Origin: Halobacillus_A sp043497005
GTDB taxonomy: Bacteria; Bacillota; Bacilli; Bacillales; Halobacillaceae
Length of the DNA stretch: 64,000 nucleotides
Direction of reading: 5' to 3'
Assembly (NCBI RefSeq): GCF_043497005.1
Contig: NZ_JBIEKE010000004.1
Location: 142,444 to 206,443, forward strand
Under the pieces are notes generated by a model that was not told the origin of the DNA, ran no database searches, and worked only from the letters and a program-made list of their open reading frames with translations. Shown one piece after another: positions 1 to 8,518 of this stretch. How positions within the stretch are numbered: position 1 is the stretch's first letter; each line of letters begins with the position of its first letter. Made by a program: the position numbers and the translations under genes.

Positions 1-62
1 GTGTGTATAAGAAGAATACAAAAGACAAAAAAGTGAAACTGTTTGTTGAAGATGGTGATTAA
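1..62 (+). CDS. C-terminal end of an unidentified protein (partial)
   Basis: The frame that starts at base 3 is open from the window edge and ends at a TAA at 60-62. It encodes about 19 residues rich in Lys, ending LFVEDGD. A strong hairpin terminator follows within six bases, which supports this as a real gene end. Too little is present to name the product. Confidence 0.5.
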   Translation, partial: VYKKNTKDKKVKLFVEDGD

Positions 63-67
63 TTTAT

Positions 68-100
68 CCCCTGCTTCTCTTCTAGAGAGCAGGGGGTTTT
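68..100 (+). terminator. Intrinsic terminator of the partial gene
   Basis: CCCCTGCT at 68-75 pairs with AGCAGGGG at 88-95, and a T run follows. It lies six bases after the stop of the partial gene. Confidence 0.85.
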
Positions 101-166
101 ATAATAAAAGAATTTTTCATGATATACTGCAACTTGAAAGTCTATTTGATTAAAGTTGGTGATTGG

Positions 167-748
167 ATGTTAGATACACACGCACGTAAGATGGTTCAAG
201 CTCCCATCGAACATACAGCTAGATGGTTTCTTAATAAAGGCTTTTCGGCCAATCAAGTAACTATCCTTGCTTTGTTCACAGGATTAGGAACGAGCCTTCT
301 ATATGTACTCGGCTATCCCGTAGCAGCCGTTCTTATCTTATGGTTGTCAGGCTTTCTTGATGCGGTGGACGGCACAATGGCCCGACACTCAAAAACAACC
401 CCTTTTGGAACAGTAATGGACATCACTTTTGACCGAGTCGTTGAAGTTAGTATAATAGTAGCGATTGCATACGTTCATCCAGAAGTGTTATGGCCGCTGC
501 TGTTACTGACAGTCTCGATCGTTATTTCCATGACTATCTTTTTAGTTGTAGGGAGTGTTTCTGAAAAAGCAGGGTTAAAATCTTTTTATTATCAAGCAGG
601 CTTAGCAGAACGAACAGAAGGCTTCTTAATATTCAGCATCATGCTGTTGTTCCCTAGTTTATTGTATTGGTCTACCCTTGTATTTTTTGTAGTCGAATTA
701 TTCACCGGTATCCAACGCTTCATAGAAGCGCGCCGTATATTATCATAA
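167..748 (+). CDS. CDP-alcohol phosphatidyltransferase family membrane protein
   Basis: This is a 193-residue integral membrane enzyme. It carries the CDP-alcohol phosphotransferase signature, DG-x2-AR ... G-x3-D-x3-D (DGTMAR, then GTVMDITFD). In this family the Asp residues bind metal and the CDP head group during phospholipid head-group transfer. The spacer between AR and G is 7 residues, where the usual pattern has 8. Several hydrophobic segments follow the motif. The start at 167 (MLDTHARK) is preferred because a GGTGAT-type ribosome site precedes it; the frame stays open back to 119 without a good site. The alcohol substrate cannot be told from sequence. The gene stands alone after a terminator. 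Confidence 0.8.
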   Translation: MLDTHARKMVQAPIEHTARWFLNKGFSANQVTILALFTGLGTSLLYVLGYPVAAVLILWLSGFLDAVDGTMARHSKTTPFGTVMDITFDRVVEVSIIVAIAYVHPEVLWPLLLLTVSIVISMTIFLVVGSVSEKAGLKSFYYQAGLAERTEGFLIFSIMLLFPSLLYWSTLVFFVVELFTGIQRFIEARRILS

Positions 749-819
749 AAGGGGCTGCTGCGTTCTCGCCATTTGGACTTCGAATGAAGAAATCCATAAT
801 ATTTTCACCCAAAAATATC

Positions 820-865
820 TTGACTTCAAACTAATTAAAGCATATAATTAGTTACATAAAGTAAC
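820..865 (+). promoter_or_regulatory. Sigma-A promoter with two abutting palindromes
   Basis: TTGACT (820-825), a 17-base spacer and TATAAT (843-848) form a near-consensus promoter for the YceI gene. A perfect 7-7-7 inverted repeat, CTAATTA/TAATTAG (831-837 and 845-851), covers the -10. A second perfect repeat, GTTAC/GTAAC (851-855 and 861-865), follows directly. The layout suggests repressor control. The regulator is not evident nearby. Confidence 0.75.
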
Positions 866-904
866 CAGATTTTATTTTATAACTTATATAGGAGGAATTT
901 ATTT

Positions 905-1435
905 ATGACTACACTGACTTTAGACAAAGTCCACAGTACTTTAGATTTTCAAATTAAACATATGATGGTGTCCAAAGCAAAAGGTGAATTCGAGGATTTT
1001 GAAGTTGAATTCAATGGAGACCTGGCAAACATCGAGTCGGCTGGTGTGAAAGTCACCATCCCGGTGACATCTATTAATACAGGAAATGAAGATCGTGACG
1101 GACATTTACGTTCTGGTGATTTCTTTGAAGCTGAGCAATACCCTAATATGATTTTTGAAAGCAAAACGATTAAAAAGATTTCAGATGACGAATACAAAGT
1201 AACAGGAGATTTCACAATTAAAGGCGTGACAAACGAAGAAACGTTTACTGTAGAATACAACGGTACATCCAAAAGCCCAATGGATGGAAGCACAGTTGCC
1301 GGTTTTGATGTAAGCGGAAAAGTAAATCGCGAGGCGTACGGCATGACTTACAACGCGGCCATCGAAACTGGCGGTATGCTTCTTGGTAAGGATGTAAAAT
1401 TTGAAGGTAACTTCGAGTTTATTGTAGCTGAATAG
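905..1435 (+). CDS. YceI family protein
   Basis: The 176-residue product matches the YceI/polyisoprenoid-binding lipocalin-like fold over its whole length. It has the usual opening (TLDKVHSTLDFQIKHMM), the central R(D)GHLRS...DFF segment and the C-terminal GKDVKFEGNFEF strand. No signal peptide is seen, so it is probably cytoplasmic, unlike secreted proteobacterial YceI. In other bacteria the family is linked to isoprenoid or amphiphile binding and stress. Its exact role here is unknown. A strong GGAGGAA ribosome site lies nine bases before ATG 905. It is a single-gene unit between a regulated promoter and a terminator. Confidence 0.9.
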   Translation: MTTLTLDKVHSTLDFQIKHMMVSKAKGEFEDFEVEFNGDLANIESAGVKVTIPVTSINTGNEDRDGHLRSGDFFEAEQYPNMIFESKTIKKISDDEYKVTGDFTIKGVTNEETFTVEYNGTSKSPMDGSTVAGFDVSGKVNREAYGMTYNAAIETGGMLLGKDVKFEGNFEFIVAE

Positions 1436-1441
1436 AGGGAG

Positions 1442-1468
1442 ATCCCGCCACTTTAGGCGGGATTTTTA
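1442..1468. terminator. Bidirectional terminator between yceI and uvsE
   Basis: ATCCCGCC (1442-1449) pairs with GGCGGGAT (1456-1463) around a 6-base loop, with T/A runs on both sides. The two flanking genes converge here. Confidence 0.85.
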
Positions 1469-2416
1469 TATTTTCACACAGCCACCACTCATTCTCTTCA
1501 CACCTCGGATGGATGAGATATCTTCAATCAGTTTCAGTACCGCGCGGTCCTTTTGTTTTGCTTCAATCATAAAGTCAACGTCCTGTCCCCGTTTCTTTAA
1601 TTCATGTAACAGCGGTTTAATATATTCCAAATCTACAAAATCAGCATGACTTCTATACTCTTTCTGTGACTTTGGTGAAGATACATGAATTTTAGGAGGC
1701 ATGTGATTCCACGTCTGAAAGAATCTAGGCAGCACATCTTCCAGTCTTTCTTTTTGATCGTGATTAGCCATGTAATGGTGATAATCAAACATCATCGGGA
1801 TGCTTTCTTTTTCACAGACTTGGAGTGTTTCTGTAGTTATATACGTTTTATCATCATTTTCCAGCGTCATCTGCTGTTTAATACGGTTTGGAAGCTGCTT
1901 AAGGTTCTCATGAAAACGTTCAAGTGCCTTTGTTTTATCTCCATAGGCTCCTCCTATATGAATATTAATATGCCCTTCCCTTTCTAATCCCATGGCTTTA
2001 AGTAAACGATAATGATATTCCATATCTTTTACCGCATTATCTGTCACATGAGGCTTATCACTCGTAAAGAGCGTAAATTGGTTTGGATGAAAGCTTGTCC
2101 TTAACTTATGCTCTCGTACAAGACCGCCAATCAGTTCGTATTCTTTTTGAAAAGGTGTGATGTAGTCGAACTCCACTTCCTCATGGGTTGCCAATGGAAC
2201 TAAAGATGATGAAAACCGATACAGCGGAATTTCGTGTCCAATATTATAGTGAAGCGCGCGCATAGTATGCTGAAGATTCGTCCGCGTAATACGCTCAAGC
2301 TGATCTTCACGTTCAGGGGAGGAGAGTTTTTGATAACGTGCGAATGTCATCGTTTTTGAAGGGGTAGCTTCATATAAGTTTAATGCGTTCGCTACATAGC
2401 CAAAGCGAATTTTCAT
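1466..2416 (-). CDS. uvsE: UV damage endonuclease UvsE/UvdE
   Basis: The 316-residue protein is a full-length UvdE-type nuclease. This family nicks DNA 5' to UV photoproducts in an alternative excision repair route. It begins with the typical IRFGYVA opening and contains TSFHPNQF, NIHIGGAYGDK, LENDD and DYHH segments, which supply the His/Asp/Glu metal ligands of the TIM barrel. An AAAGGAGT ribosome site precedes the ATG. The gene stands alone. UvsE is frequent in spore-formers, where it complements spore photoproduct repair. Confidence 0.95.
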   Translation of the reverse strand: MKIRFGYVANALNLYEATPSKTMTFARYQKLSSPEREDQLERITRTNLQHTMRALHYNIGHEIPLYRFSSSLVPLATHEEVEFDYITPFQKEYELIGGLVREHKLRTSFHPNQFTLFTSDKPHVTDNAVKDMEYHYRLLKAMGLEREGHINIHIGGAYGDKTKALERFHENLKQLPNRIKQQMTLENDDKTYITTETLQVCEKESIPMMFDYHHYMANHDQKERLEDVLPRFFQTWNHMPPKIHVSSPKSQKEYRSHADFVDLEYIKPLLHELKKRGQDVDFMIEAKQKDRAVLKLIEDISSIRGVKRMSGGCVKI

Positions 2417-2573
2417 AAAAGGACTCCTTTATTATTCATTGCTTAGTATATTTCCCTATTCGTTATCGTTTTAAAAGTACAGGAGCTCGTTGGGCAGTTT
2501 TAAGGGCCGATGTAGAATAAAAGCTTTTTAAGGCGTTAAGTTAAGCCTCTGTCCATCTTCATTCCATTTTAAA

Positions 2574-2596
2574 AAAAGACGCACGCAGCGTCTTTT
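2574..2596. repeat. Orphan terminator-like hairpin
   Basis: AAAAGACGC pairs perfectly with GCGTCTTTT around a 5-base loop. No gene abuts it. The GACGCACGC core recurs at 3206-3216, so it is probably a piece of the intergenic repeat field that follows. Confidence 0.6.
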
Positions 2597-2654
2597 AGCT
2601 TGTAGAGAAACCTTAAAGAGTGTAAAAGTCCTTGCGTTAGAGAGTGTAAAGGAT

Positions 2655-2765
2655 TGTAGGAAACGACTCCCTTTCCGCGGGCGAATGGTGTGCCTCCTCG
2701 GGCTTTATCAGCCCTCCGGGGTCACCCCTTATTCCCATTTCCCGCAGGAGTCTCATCGTTTCCTC
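2655..2765. repeat. Bacillaceae-type GC-rich intergenic repeat
   Basis: The block starts GGAAACGACTCC and ends GGAGTCTCATCGTTTCC, so its ends are imperfect inverted repeats. Its interior is GC-rich, with TTTCCGCGGGC, CCTCCTCGGG and CCCGCAGGAG, unlike the surrounding AT-rich DNA. No open frame or ribosome site is convincing. Similar CCGCGGGC and CCGCAGGAG words recur at 2905-3140 and 36650-36960. Confidence 0.65.
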
Positions 2766-2944
2766 AAACCCTTTTTCGAAATAAATCATGAACCTTCATT
2801 TACTAAAGCTGCTCCCTTATGAAAACATCGTTTGCAAAAGGACTTTCACATTACGAATGTTTCAAGATTCCAATCTGATCAAAGGAACGGAAAAAGTGCC
2901 GACTCCTGCGGGACAAGCATAGGGGAGAAATCCCGCAGTTCGCA

Positions 2945-3205
2945 GACCCGGCTGCCTGCCAGAACATGAAAAAGATTGTCCTCTATCTAACCAGGTGAGG
3001 TAGGTGAAAAGAGTCCTTTTCTATCTGAAAGAAATTCCAAGGAGCGATGCCCCTTCCACTCCTGCGGAAGAACGAGGGAGCCGAGATCGCCGAGCGTGGG
3101 TTTCGCGAGGAAGCTCGGGCGCTCGTCCGCGGAAAGGGAAGGGGCATCGCTCCTGACGGCAAGAAAAAAGCTTGTGGAGAAACAGGGGTTTCTCCACAAG
3201 CTGAA
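2945..3205 (-). repeat. Composite dispersed repeat, copy A
   Basis: Read on the minus strand, the element begins with the AGCTTGTGGAGAAAC hairpin (3202-3169), runs through a GC-rich middle and ends near GTTCTGGCAGGCAGCCG. The part at 2955-3080 is about 80% identical by eye to the reverse complement of 36945-37075. The hairpin matches 36515-36548. The GC-rich middle holds open frames on both strands, but they lack ribosome sites and look like composition artefacts. Confidence 0.75.
3164..3202 (-). terminator. Terminator behind bioB
   Basis: On the minus strand, AGCTTGTGGAGAAA pairs with TTTCTCCACAAGCT and is followed by a T run (A run at 3164-3169 on plus). It lies 46 bases after the bioB stop and doubles as the end of the composite repeat. 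Confidence 0.8.
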
Positions 3206-3247
3206 AGACGCACGCGGCTTCTTTTTTATTTTTTCATATAATAAATT

Positions 3248-4240
3248 TTATACCGGTTCCTCACTTGTAACGTAATCCACTTCAAACCCCAGGTCTTTTA
3301 ACATCTGATGGTCCTTCGTGCCTTCCTGACCTGCAGTAGTTAAATAATCACCTACAAAAATAGAATTGGCTGGATATAGACCCAACGGCTGTAAACTTCT
3401 CAGATTCACTTCTCGACCACCTGAAATTCGAATCTCTTTCGATGGATTAATGAATCGAAATAAACACAGTACTTTTAAACAGTATGTTGGTGTTAATTCA
3501 TCTGTACCTTCTAATAACGTCCCATCAATCGCATGAAGAAAATTCACAGGAATAGAGTCAGCATCCAGTTCTTTTAATGCACGAGCCATGTCAATAACGT
3601 CTTGTTTCGTCTCCTTCATCCCGACGATGACTCCTGAACAAGGAGAGATGCCCGCTTCTTTAGCATGATTCACGGTATCAACACGATCGTCGTAACTATG
3701 GCTGGTCGTAATATTATCATGGTGGTTCTCTGACGTATTAATGTTGTTATTATAACGGTCCACTCCAGCTTCTTTTAACCTCTTCGCTTGGTCAGGCTTT
3801 AATAAACCCAGACATGCACATACTTTCATATCATATTTATCTTTAATTTCTTCTACAGCTGATGTTACGATGTCAAGTTCACGCTTCGAAGGGCCTCTGC
3901 CGCTCGCCACGATACAGTATGTTCCTGACTTCAACTTATGTGCTTGTTCTGCGCCTTCAATGATTTGTTCCCGGTCCATCATTCGATATTTTTGAATCGG
4001 AGCTTTCGAATCTCTTGATTGAGCACAATATCCGCAGTTCTCAGGACAAAACCCAGACTTTGTGTTAATGATCATATTGAGCTTAACATTGTTTCCGTAA
4101 TAATGTTTTCGAACGAGGTACGCGCTGTAAAGCAATTCTAAGAGTCCATCGGTATGACACTCAAGAATTTCCAATGCTTCAGAATCGGTAATTTCTTCGT
4201 CTTGAAGGACTTTTTCAGCTAACAGTTTCCAATCTCGCAT
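3248..4240 (-). CDS. bioB: Biotin synthase BioB
   Basis: The 330-residue radical-SAM enzyme inserts sulfur into dethiobiotin, the last step of biotin synthesis. The radical-SAM cluster motif C-x3-C-x2-C is at Cys65, Cys69 and Cys72 (CPENCGYC). The YNNNINTSENHH stretch, the GxxxGMKET region and the final NSIFVGDYLTT segment are BioB hallmarks. The protein has family length. It lies 12 bases after bioY and is probably in one transcript with it. No other bio gene is in the window, so the cell may take up or make dethiobiotin from a distant locus. Confidence 0.97.
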   Translation of the reverse strand: MRDWKLLAEKVLQDEEITDSEALEILECHTDGLLELLYSAYLVRKHYYGNNVKLNMIINTKSGFCPENCGYCAQSRDSKAPIQKYRMMDREQIIEGAEQAHKLKSGTYCIVASGRGPSKRELDIVTSAVEEIKDKYDMKVCACLGLLKPDQAKRLKEAGVDRYNNNINTSENHHDNITTSHSYDDRVDTVNHAKEAGISPCSGVIVGMKETKQDVIDMARALKELDADSIPVNFLHAIDGTLLEGTDELTPTYCLKVLCLFRFINPSKEIRISGGREVNLRSLQPLGLYPANSIFVGDYLTTAGQEGTKDHQMLKDLGFEVDYVTSEEPV

Positions 4241-4252
4241 ATTTCCCCACCT

Positions 4253-4855
4253 TTATGCAATTTTTTCACGATTACGAAATGAACTTTTTCTTACCACACT
4301 TCGTTCTAAGCGATACGCCAGCAATCCAGCAAAGACTGAAAGCACAATATCTTTTGGCAGAGGTACCATCATCCACGACCATACAAGTGGGTAGGTCAAT
4401 CCTTCTGGAGCTTCGAACCAGAAAAGGTATGCGGCATACATCCAATTGGTCCCGATAATATAATTGAGCACCATCGCCCCTAACGCTGCGATTACATACA
4501 TCTTTACACTTCGTTGGCGTTCTGCCATTTTTCCAGCTATGTAAGCAATGAGAATATAAGAAATAATAAATCCAAAGGTTGGGGTGAACAACACAGTTAA
4601 CCCTCCTTTAAATTGAGCAAATATAGGCGCTCCTACTAACCCAAGCATCATATACACAAACAACGACAACGCACCTAAACGACTCCCTAAGATTAACCCG
4701 GCCAGGATTGCAAAAAAAGTTTGCAAAGTAATAGGTACTCCACCAATCACCATAAAAGGAGCAATTGATGTAATGTTAGCTCCGATTGCCATCATCGCCA
4801 CAAAAAGACTCCCCATCGTTATTTCCAGAGCACTTAAGCTTCTCTTCGTTCTCAT
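4253..4855 (-). CDS. bioY: Biotin transporter BioY (ECF S component)
   Basis: The 200-residue protein has about six membrane segments and the BioY pattern: GGVPITLQTFFA near residues 38-49, GARLGALS-type GSRLGALSLFVYMMLGLVG after it, and the closing PLPKDIVLSVFAGLLA. BioY binds biotin and works alone or with the shared ECF energy-coupling module, which is not in this window. The start at 4855 (MRTKRSLSALE) is chosen because the GAGGAGGAGG ribosome site sits just upstream. An in-frame start six codons earlier would overlap that site. Confidence 0.92.
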   Translation of the reverse strand: MRTKRSLSALEITMGSLFVAMMAIGANITSIAPFMVIGGVPITLQTFFAILAGLILGSRLGALSLFVYMMLGLVGAPIFAQFKGGLTVLFTPTFGFIISYILIAYIAGKMAERQRSVKMYVIAALGAMVLNYIIGTNWMYAAYLFWFEAPEGLTYPLVWSWMMVPLPKDIVLSVFAGLLAYRLERSVVRKSSFRNREKIA

Positions 4856-4883
4856 GTTCTTCCTCCTCCTCATTTATAAATTA

Positions 4884-4935
4884 AGCATAGAAGAAACACC
4901 TCCATTATGTCAACTTTAAATACAAAAGGTTAACA
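4884..4935 (-). promoter_or_regulatory. BirA-like operator over the bioY-bioB promoter
   Basis: On the minus strand, TGTTAAC (4935-4929) and GTTGACA (4914-4908) form an inverted repeat with 14 bases between. The second arm also supplies a consensus-like -35 (TTGACA), followed after 18 bases by TATGCT (4889-4884). A BirA repressor-biotin ligase site is the expected control of bioY-bioB in Firmicutes. Confidence 0.75.
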
Positions 4936-5104
4936 TTAACCCTATAAAATAAAGACTTCCATTGGTCCCCCTTCTAACTAAAAAGAAATAAGAAAAAGTG
5001 CTGCTTACGTTTCCATGAGTCCTGAGACTCCTAAGCTTTCTAAGGCAGCTGAGTCCATACCTGGCTTAAAAGCGATGGATGTGGGCGGATTGGTATTTGA
5101 AAAT

Positions 5105-5141
5105 ACAGAAAGACCCGATCCATTTCGAATGGGTCGGGTCT
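5105..5141 (-). terminator. Terminator of the aldo/keto reductase gene
   Basis: The near-perfect 31-base palindrome 5111-5141 (arms AGACCCGA and TCGGGTCT) lies 20 bases after the stop of the minus-strand gene at 5161. A T-rich tail follows on the minus strand. Confidence 0.75.
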
Positions 5142-5160
5142 TTCTCGTCATGCCCTTTAA

Positions 5161-5985
5161 TTATCTCACGTTCATTTCACTTGGCTCAGGTCCTTTGCGT
5201 TCTCCACGGTCAAGTTCATTAATGTGAGTCATTTCTTCATTTGTTAACTCAAAATCAAAGACATCGAAGTTTTCTTCAATACGAGACGGCGTAACAGATT
5301 TAGGAATCACTACCGTGTCATTTTGTAAATGCCAGCGAATAATAACTTGTGCCGGCGTTTTACCATACTTTTCAGCAATTGACTGAATCGTATCCTGTTT
5401 TAATACTTCGCCGCCTTGCATAAGAGGGCTCCAAGCTTCTACGAGAATGTTATTCTCACGGCAGAATTCTTTTAGTTCATTTTGTGCAAGAAACGGATGG
5501 CATTCTACCTGGTTAATAGCAGGTTTAACATCACACTCATCCAATAAACGCTGCAAGTGATCAATGTTAAAGTTACAAACACCGATTGCTTTTGTTTTCC
5601 CATCTTTTTGCAGCTGCTCAAGTGCTTTATAAGTTTCTACATAATCATCATATTCTGGAGTAGGCCAGTGGATTAAATATAGATCCACGTAATCAAGACC
5701 CAGCTTTTCAAGACTTTCATCCATCGCTTTAATCGTCTGCTCATAGCCTTGGTCCGCATTCCATACTTTTGTTGTAATAAAAAGCTCTTCACGAGGAACA
5801 TTGCTTTTCGCAATAGCTTCACCGACTTGACGTTCATTTTTATAAATGGCAGCTGTGTCAATCGAACGATAGCCTGTTTCAATCGCTTTTGTTACAGCAG
5901 GCACGGCATCCTTTTCGTCTACTTGCCATACCCCAAAACCAAGCTGAGGCATTTCAATTTTGTCATGTAATTTAACTGTATTCAT
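5161..5985 (-). CDS. Aldo/keto reductase (AKR5-like)
   Basis: The 274-residue NADPH-dependent reductase has the complete AKR tetrad: Asp and Tyr in GYRSIDTAAIYKNE, Lys in FITTKVWN and His in LIHWPTP. The C-terminal IPKSVTPSRIEENFDVFDFELT stretch is the NADP-binding signature. It resembles the 2,5-diketo-gluconate/methylglyoxal reductase branch found in Bacillus (YvgN/YtbE type). Its true substrate is not predictable. The start at 5985 (MNTVKLHD) is preferred over 6051 because GGAAGAG precedes it and the 22 extra residues do not fit the fold. It is a single-gene unit. Confidence 0.93.
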   Translation of the reverse strand: MNTVKLHDKIEMPQLGFGVWQVDEKDAVPAVTKAIETGYRSIDTAAIYKNERQVGEAIAKSNVPREELFITTKVWNADQGYEQTIKAMDESLEKLGLDYVDLYLIHWPTPEYDDYVETYKALEQLQKDGKTKAIGVCNFNIDHLQRLLDECDVKPAINQVECHPFLAQNELKEFCRENNILVEAWSPLMQGGEVLKQDTIQSIAEKYGKTPAQVIIRWHLQNDTVVIPKSVTPSRIEENFDVFDFELTNEEMTHINELDRGERKGPEPSEMNVR

Positions 5986-6109
5986 ACGAAAATCTCTTCC
6001 TTTCTTGTAAAGGGTTACAGTGGTAGTGTAGCATAGGGATGGGCTCACCATCCTCTTTTTTGCTTGAGGAAGAATGGTGAATTAGATTTGAAAAATAAAC
6101 ATATAAAAA

Positions 6110-6135
6110 AAGAAAAATTTCGACAGTCGTCGAAA
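6110..6135 (-). terminator. Terminator of the lipoprotein gene
   Basis: TTTCGAC (6118-6124) pairs with GTCGAAA (6129-6135). An A run at 6106-6117 gives a T tract on the minus strand. It lies about 53 bases after the stop at 6189. Confidence 0.7.
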
Positions 6136-6188
6136 TCCCATCACATTTTATGAGTAAACTATCTATGGGGCGCCTCGCCCTTCCACCT

Positions 6189-6998
6189 TTAACTAAATAC
6201 TTTTCGATATGAATCCGTTTTTTCTACGATATCGATCATTTCTTTTACCATTTCAGTCATTTTCTCAACATCGTCCCCTGAATCACAGCTTGACCATTCA
6301 AATTTCTTTTCACTTCCATTTACGATTACCTTCAATGAATACTCCGGCTTTGCACGACAACTGCCTGCCAAGTCTTTTCCTTGCATGTAATTTTCCTTTA
6401 CGAGTAATTTGTAGATTTTATTTCGTTCTTCTTTGGTAAAATAGAAATCTTTTTTCTTCATGCTATTTGATTCAGATTGTACAGATAAAGAATGATCCAC
6501 TGTGTCTACGGTCACTTGATTCCCTTTATTATAAGAAAACTTCAGTTCAAACTGGTCTTGAGTATTAGAATCATGTGAAATAGTCAGGACGTCAACTGGC
6601 TTTTCACCTTTGCCACAGGTAAGTTGATAAACGGTTTCTTCTGAACGGTCTTTACGATTTATTCCTTCACACGTTTTCTCCACTTTTTCTCCTGCACTAT
6701 AGCGGTCATTTGATGTATCAAGCTCATAGTCGATTTCTTCACCATCATAGGATAAGTAAGTAAAAATGAGATCACCTTCAGTCGTGTAATGAACCACACG
6801 AACTTCATCGTCCTCATGTTCTTGAACATTTTTAATAAAGTCATCTAAATACTGTGTATTCGTGACTTTTCCATGGTTTTCAACGACATCTTTGTCGTGT
6901 TTTCCGTAAACTTCAGATTCATCATAAATCCCAGCGATTTGATTTGAACAGCCAGCAACAAAAAACAACCCCACCCACACCAACCACTGGAGTTTCAT
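6189..6998 (-). CDS. Secreted lipoprotein, DUF4362-like
   Basis: The 269-residue protein starts with a short signal peptide and a lipobox, FVAGC, with the lipidated Cys at residue 17. It is therefore expected on the outer face of the membrane. The region around residues 38-110 (HGKVTNTQYLDDFI, RVVHYTTEGDLIFTYLSYDG) resembles the DUF4362 family as recalled; this was not searched. The C-terminal half has two Cys pairs (CEG...CGK and CRA...CDS) that could form disulfides. No function is known. It is transcribed alone. Confidence 0.75.
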   Translation of the reverse strand: MKLQWLVWVGLFFVAGCSNQIAGIYDESEVYGKHDKDVVENHGKVTNTQYLDDFIKNVQEHEDDEVRVVHYTTEGDLIFTYLSYDGEEIDYELDTSNDRYSAGEKVEKTCEGINRKDRSEETVYQLTCGKGEKPVDVLTISHDSNTQDQFELKFSYNKGNQVTVDTVDHSLSVQSESNSMKKKDFYFTKEERNKIYKLLVKENYMQGKDLAGSCRAKPEYSLKVIVNGSEKKFEWSSCDSGDDVEKMTEMVKEMIDIVEKTDSYRKVFS

Positions 6999-7048
6999 TG
7001 GGTTTTTTCACCTCTACCTATTTATTAAATTAACTTGAGCTTTTATTC

Positions 7049-7894
7049 CTATTCTTCTATTTTCCTAAAAATGACAACCCAATTTGAACCTGTTCTTATG
7101 TCGTATGCTTTAGCGAATGAACCTTGATTAATAGCCACTGCCATATTGTCCAGCGAGTTAATATAGACGAGCGGCTCCCCTTTATGGGTATCAGCAAATG
7201 AACGTCCAAATGTCATCATGTTTTTGTAAATACTGCGTCCATCATGTTTAATTTCTACTTCAATCGTTCCTCCATAGGGAATGGCTAACGTCTTAAATAG
7301 CTCTCGACTGATGTTTGTCCACAGATTCCCAAACCTGATATCAAGGATGTCGACCATCCCTTCTACTTTGTCTTCCTCAGCCCTCGCTTCTTTAACTGGC
7401 AGTTGAACAATACTGCTAATCGGAAGCTCTGGACCTACACCTTCAAAAGAGATAACACCAGAAGCTAATCTTGCTCCTGTATAGGCATATATATCCCGAC
7501 CGTGAAACGTGTAAGATTCACCGGATTTCGGTAAACGATTAATCGATTCATCAATTTCCCTTACAGCAACAATACCTTCCGTACGTGAAATATGCGTCAA
7601 ACTTCCATTATCAGGCGTAATCACATATTGTCCAGACCCCGTTTCAACAGCTACGCTTCTTCGCGTTGACCCCACACCCGGATCGACAACAGAAACAAAT
7701 ACTGTGCCTTTCGTCCAATAGGTTACGGTCTGCCACAACCGATAAGAAGCATCCCAAATATCGTAAGGAGGAATGTCGTGAGTCAAATCAAATATTTTCA
7801 GCTCATGATCAACTGAATTCGCGACCCCGTGCATGGCACTAACCGCTCCATCACTAATACCGAAATCTGACTGCAAAACTAATGCGTTCTTCAT
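7049..7894 (-). CDS. SAM hydroxide adenosyltransferase (SAM hydrolase, DUF62)
   Basis: The 281-residue protein belongs to the fluorinase/chlorinase-like DUF62 family. Most members hydrolyse S-adenosylmethionine to adenosine and methionine. The hydrolase-type Asp-Arg-His triad is visible: Asp in VVDPGVG, Arg in STRRSVAVE and His in TFHGRDIY. LVLQSDFG and TPDNGSLT are further signatures. The halogenase-specific loop is not recognised, so hydrolase is the better call. The start at 7894 follows GGGAGGAAG; an upstream extension to 7963 lacks a site and similarity. It is divergent from the marR gene. Confidence 0.88.
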   Translation of the reverse strand: MKNALVLQSDFGISDGAVSAMHGVANSVDHELKIFDLTHDIPPYDIWDASYRLWQTVTYWTKGTVFVSVVDPGVGSTRRSVAVETGSGQYVITPDNGSLTHISRTEGIVAVREIDESINRLPKSGESYTFHGRDIYAYTGARLASGVISFEGVGPELPISSIVQLPVKEARAEEDKVEGMVDILDIRFGNLWTNISRELFKTLAIPYGGTIEVEIKHDGRSIYKNMMTFGRSFADTHKGEPLVYINSLDNMAVAINQGSFAKAYDIRTGSNWVVIFRKIEE

Positions 7895-8001
7895 GCTGCT
7901 TCCTCCCAATCTATCAAACCGACCTTTTCTTTGATTATAGCTATGATACAGAATCTTCGGCAAAAAAACAATGGGATTCGTTCGACCTTAATGTATAAAT
8001 T

Positions 8002-8047
8002 AACCGGTTTACCTACATTTGCTTTATTATTTAACCAGGTTTAATAT
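8002..8047 (+). promoter_or_regulatory. marR promoter with two related palindromes
   Basis: AACCGGTT (8002-8009) and AACC-A-GGTT (8033-8041) are similar palindromes about 31 bp apart, or three helical turns. The second lies between TTGCTT (-35, 8019-8024) and TAATAT (-10, 8042-8047), which are 17 bases apart. This is a typical autoregulatory layout for a MarR repressor. Confidence 0.65.
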
Positions 8048-8081
8048 TAACTTAATGAGATTTTCAAGGAGAGAAAGAAAG

Positions 8082-8501
8082 ATGAGTGACCAAGAAAAAA
8101 TCCGCCTGATTACGGAGCTTGAAGAGACTATGAGAAGTTTTAGTAAAGAGTTCAGACGTCAACTAAATGAGCAATTAGGGGAAGGTTTTACGAGCAGCGA
8201 ATTCGCCTTTCTTCGCGCCATACGCGAAAATAGTGAACAAAATGTGTCATGTTTAGCTTCAACTCTTAATGTATCGAACAGTCATGCCACTTCTATAATG
8301 GACCGTCTCGAAGAAAAGAAACTGATCACACGAAAAAGATCCAAACAAGATCGAAGAGAAGTAGTTTTTCAACTGACCACATGCGGTGCACAGATCTTTG
8401 AAAGACTTCATGAAAAAAGATCAGTCTATATGCAAGAAAGATTTAAAAAGCTATCTAAAAAAGACCTCGAAGAATTGCTTCGCATTTTTCATATTTTATA
8501 A
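8082..8501 (+). CDS. MarR family transcriptional regulator
   Basis: The 139-residue winged-helix protein has the MarR core: helix FTSSEFAFLRAI, recognition region VSCLASTLNVSNSHATSIMDRLEEKKLI and wing RKRSKQDRREVVFQLT. The start at 8082 follows AAGGAGAG; the frame continues upstream to 8019 but covers the promoter. It lies 17 bases before an MFS exporter. This pairing usually means the regulator represses the pump and responds to its substrate. Confidence 0.9.
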   Translation: MSDQEKIRLITELEETMRSFSKEFRRQLNEQLGEGFTSSEFAFLRAIRENSEQNVSCLASTLNVSNSHATSIMDRLEEKKLITRKRSKQDRREVVFQLTTCGAQIFERLHEKRSVYMQERFKKLSKKDLEELLRIFHIL

Positions 8502-8518
8502 ACGAAGGGTGAAATCTT

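Noticed and set aside
949..1344. 131-codon minus-strand frame opposite yceI
   Set aside because: It is a shadow of the well-supported YceI gene and has no ribosome site or recognisable family.
2983..3241. Overlapping open frames on both strands in the GC-rich intergenic block
   Set aside because: They lie inside the composite repeat, lack ribosome sites and recode the same GC-rich words on both strands. They look like composition artefacts.
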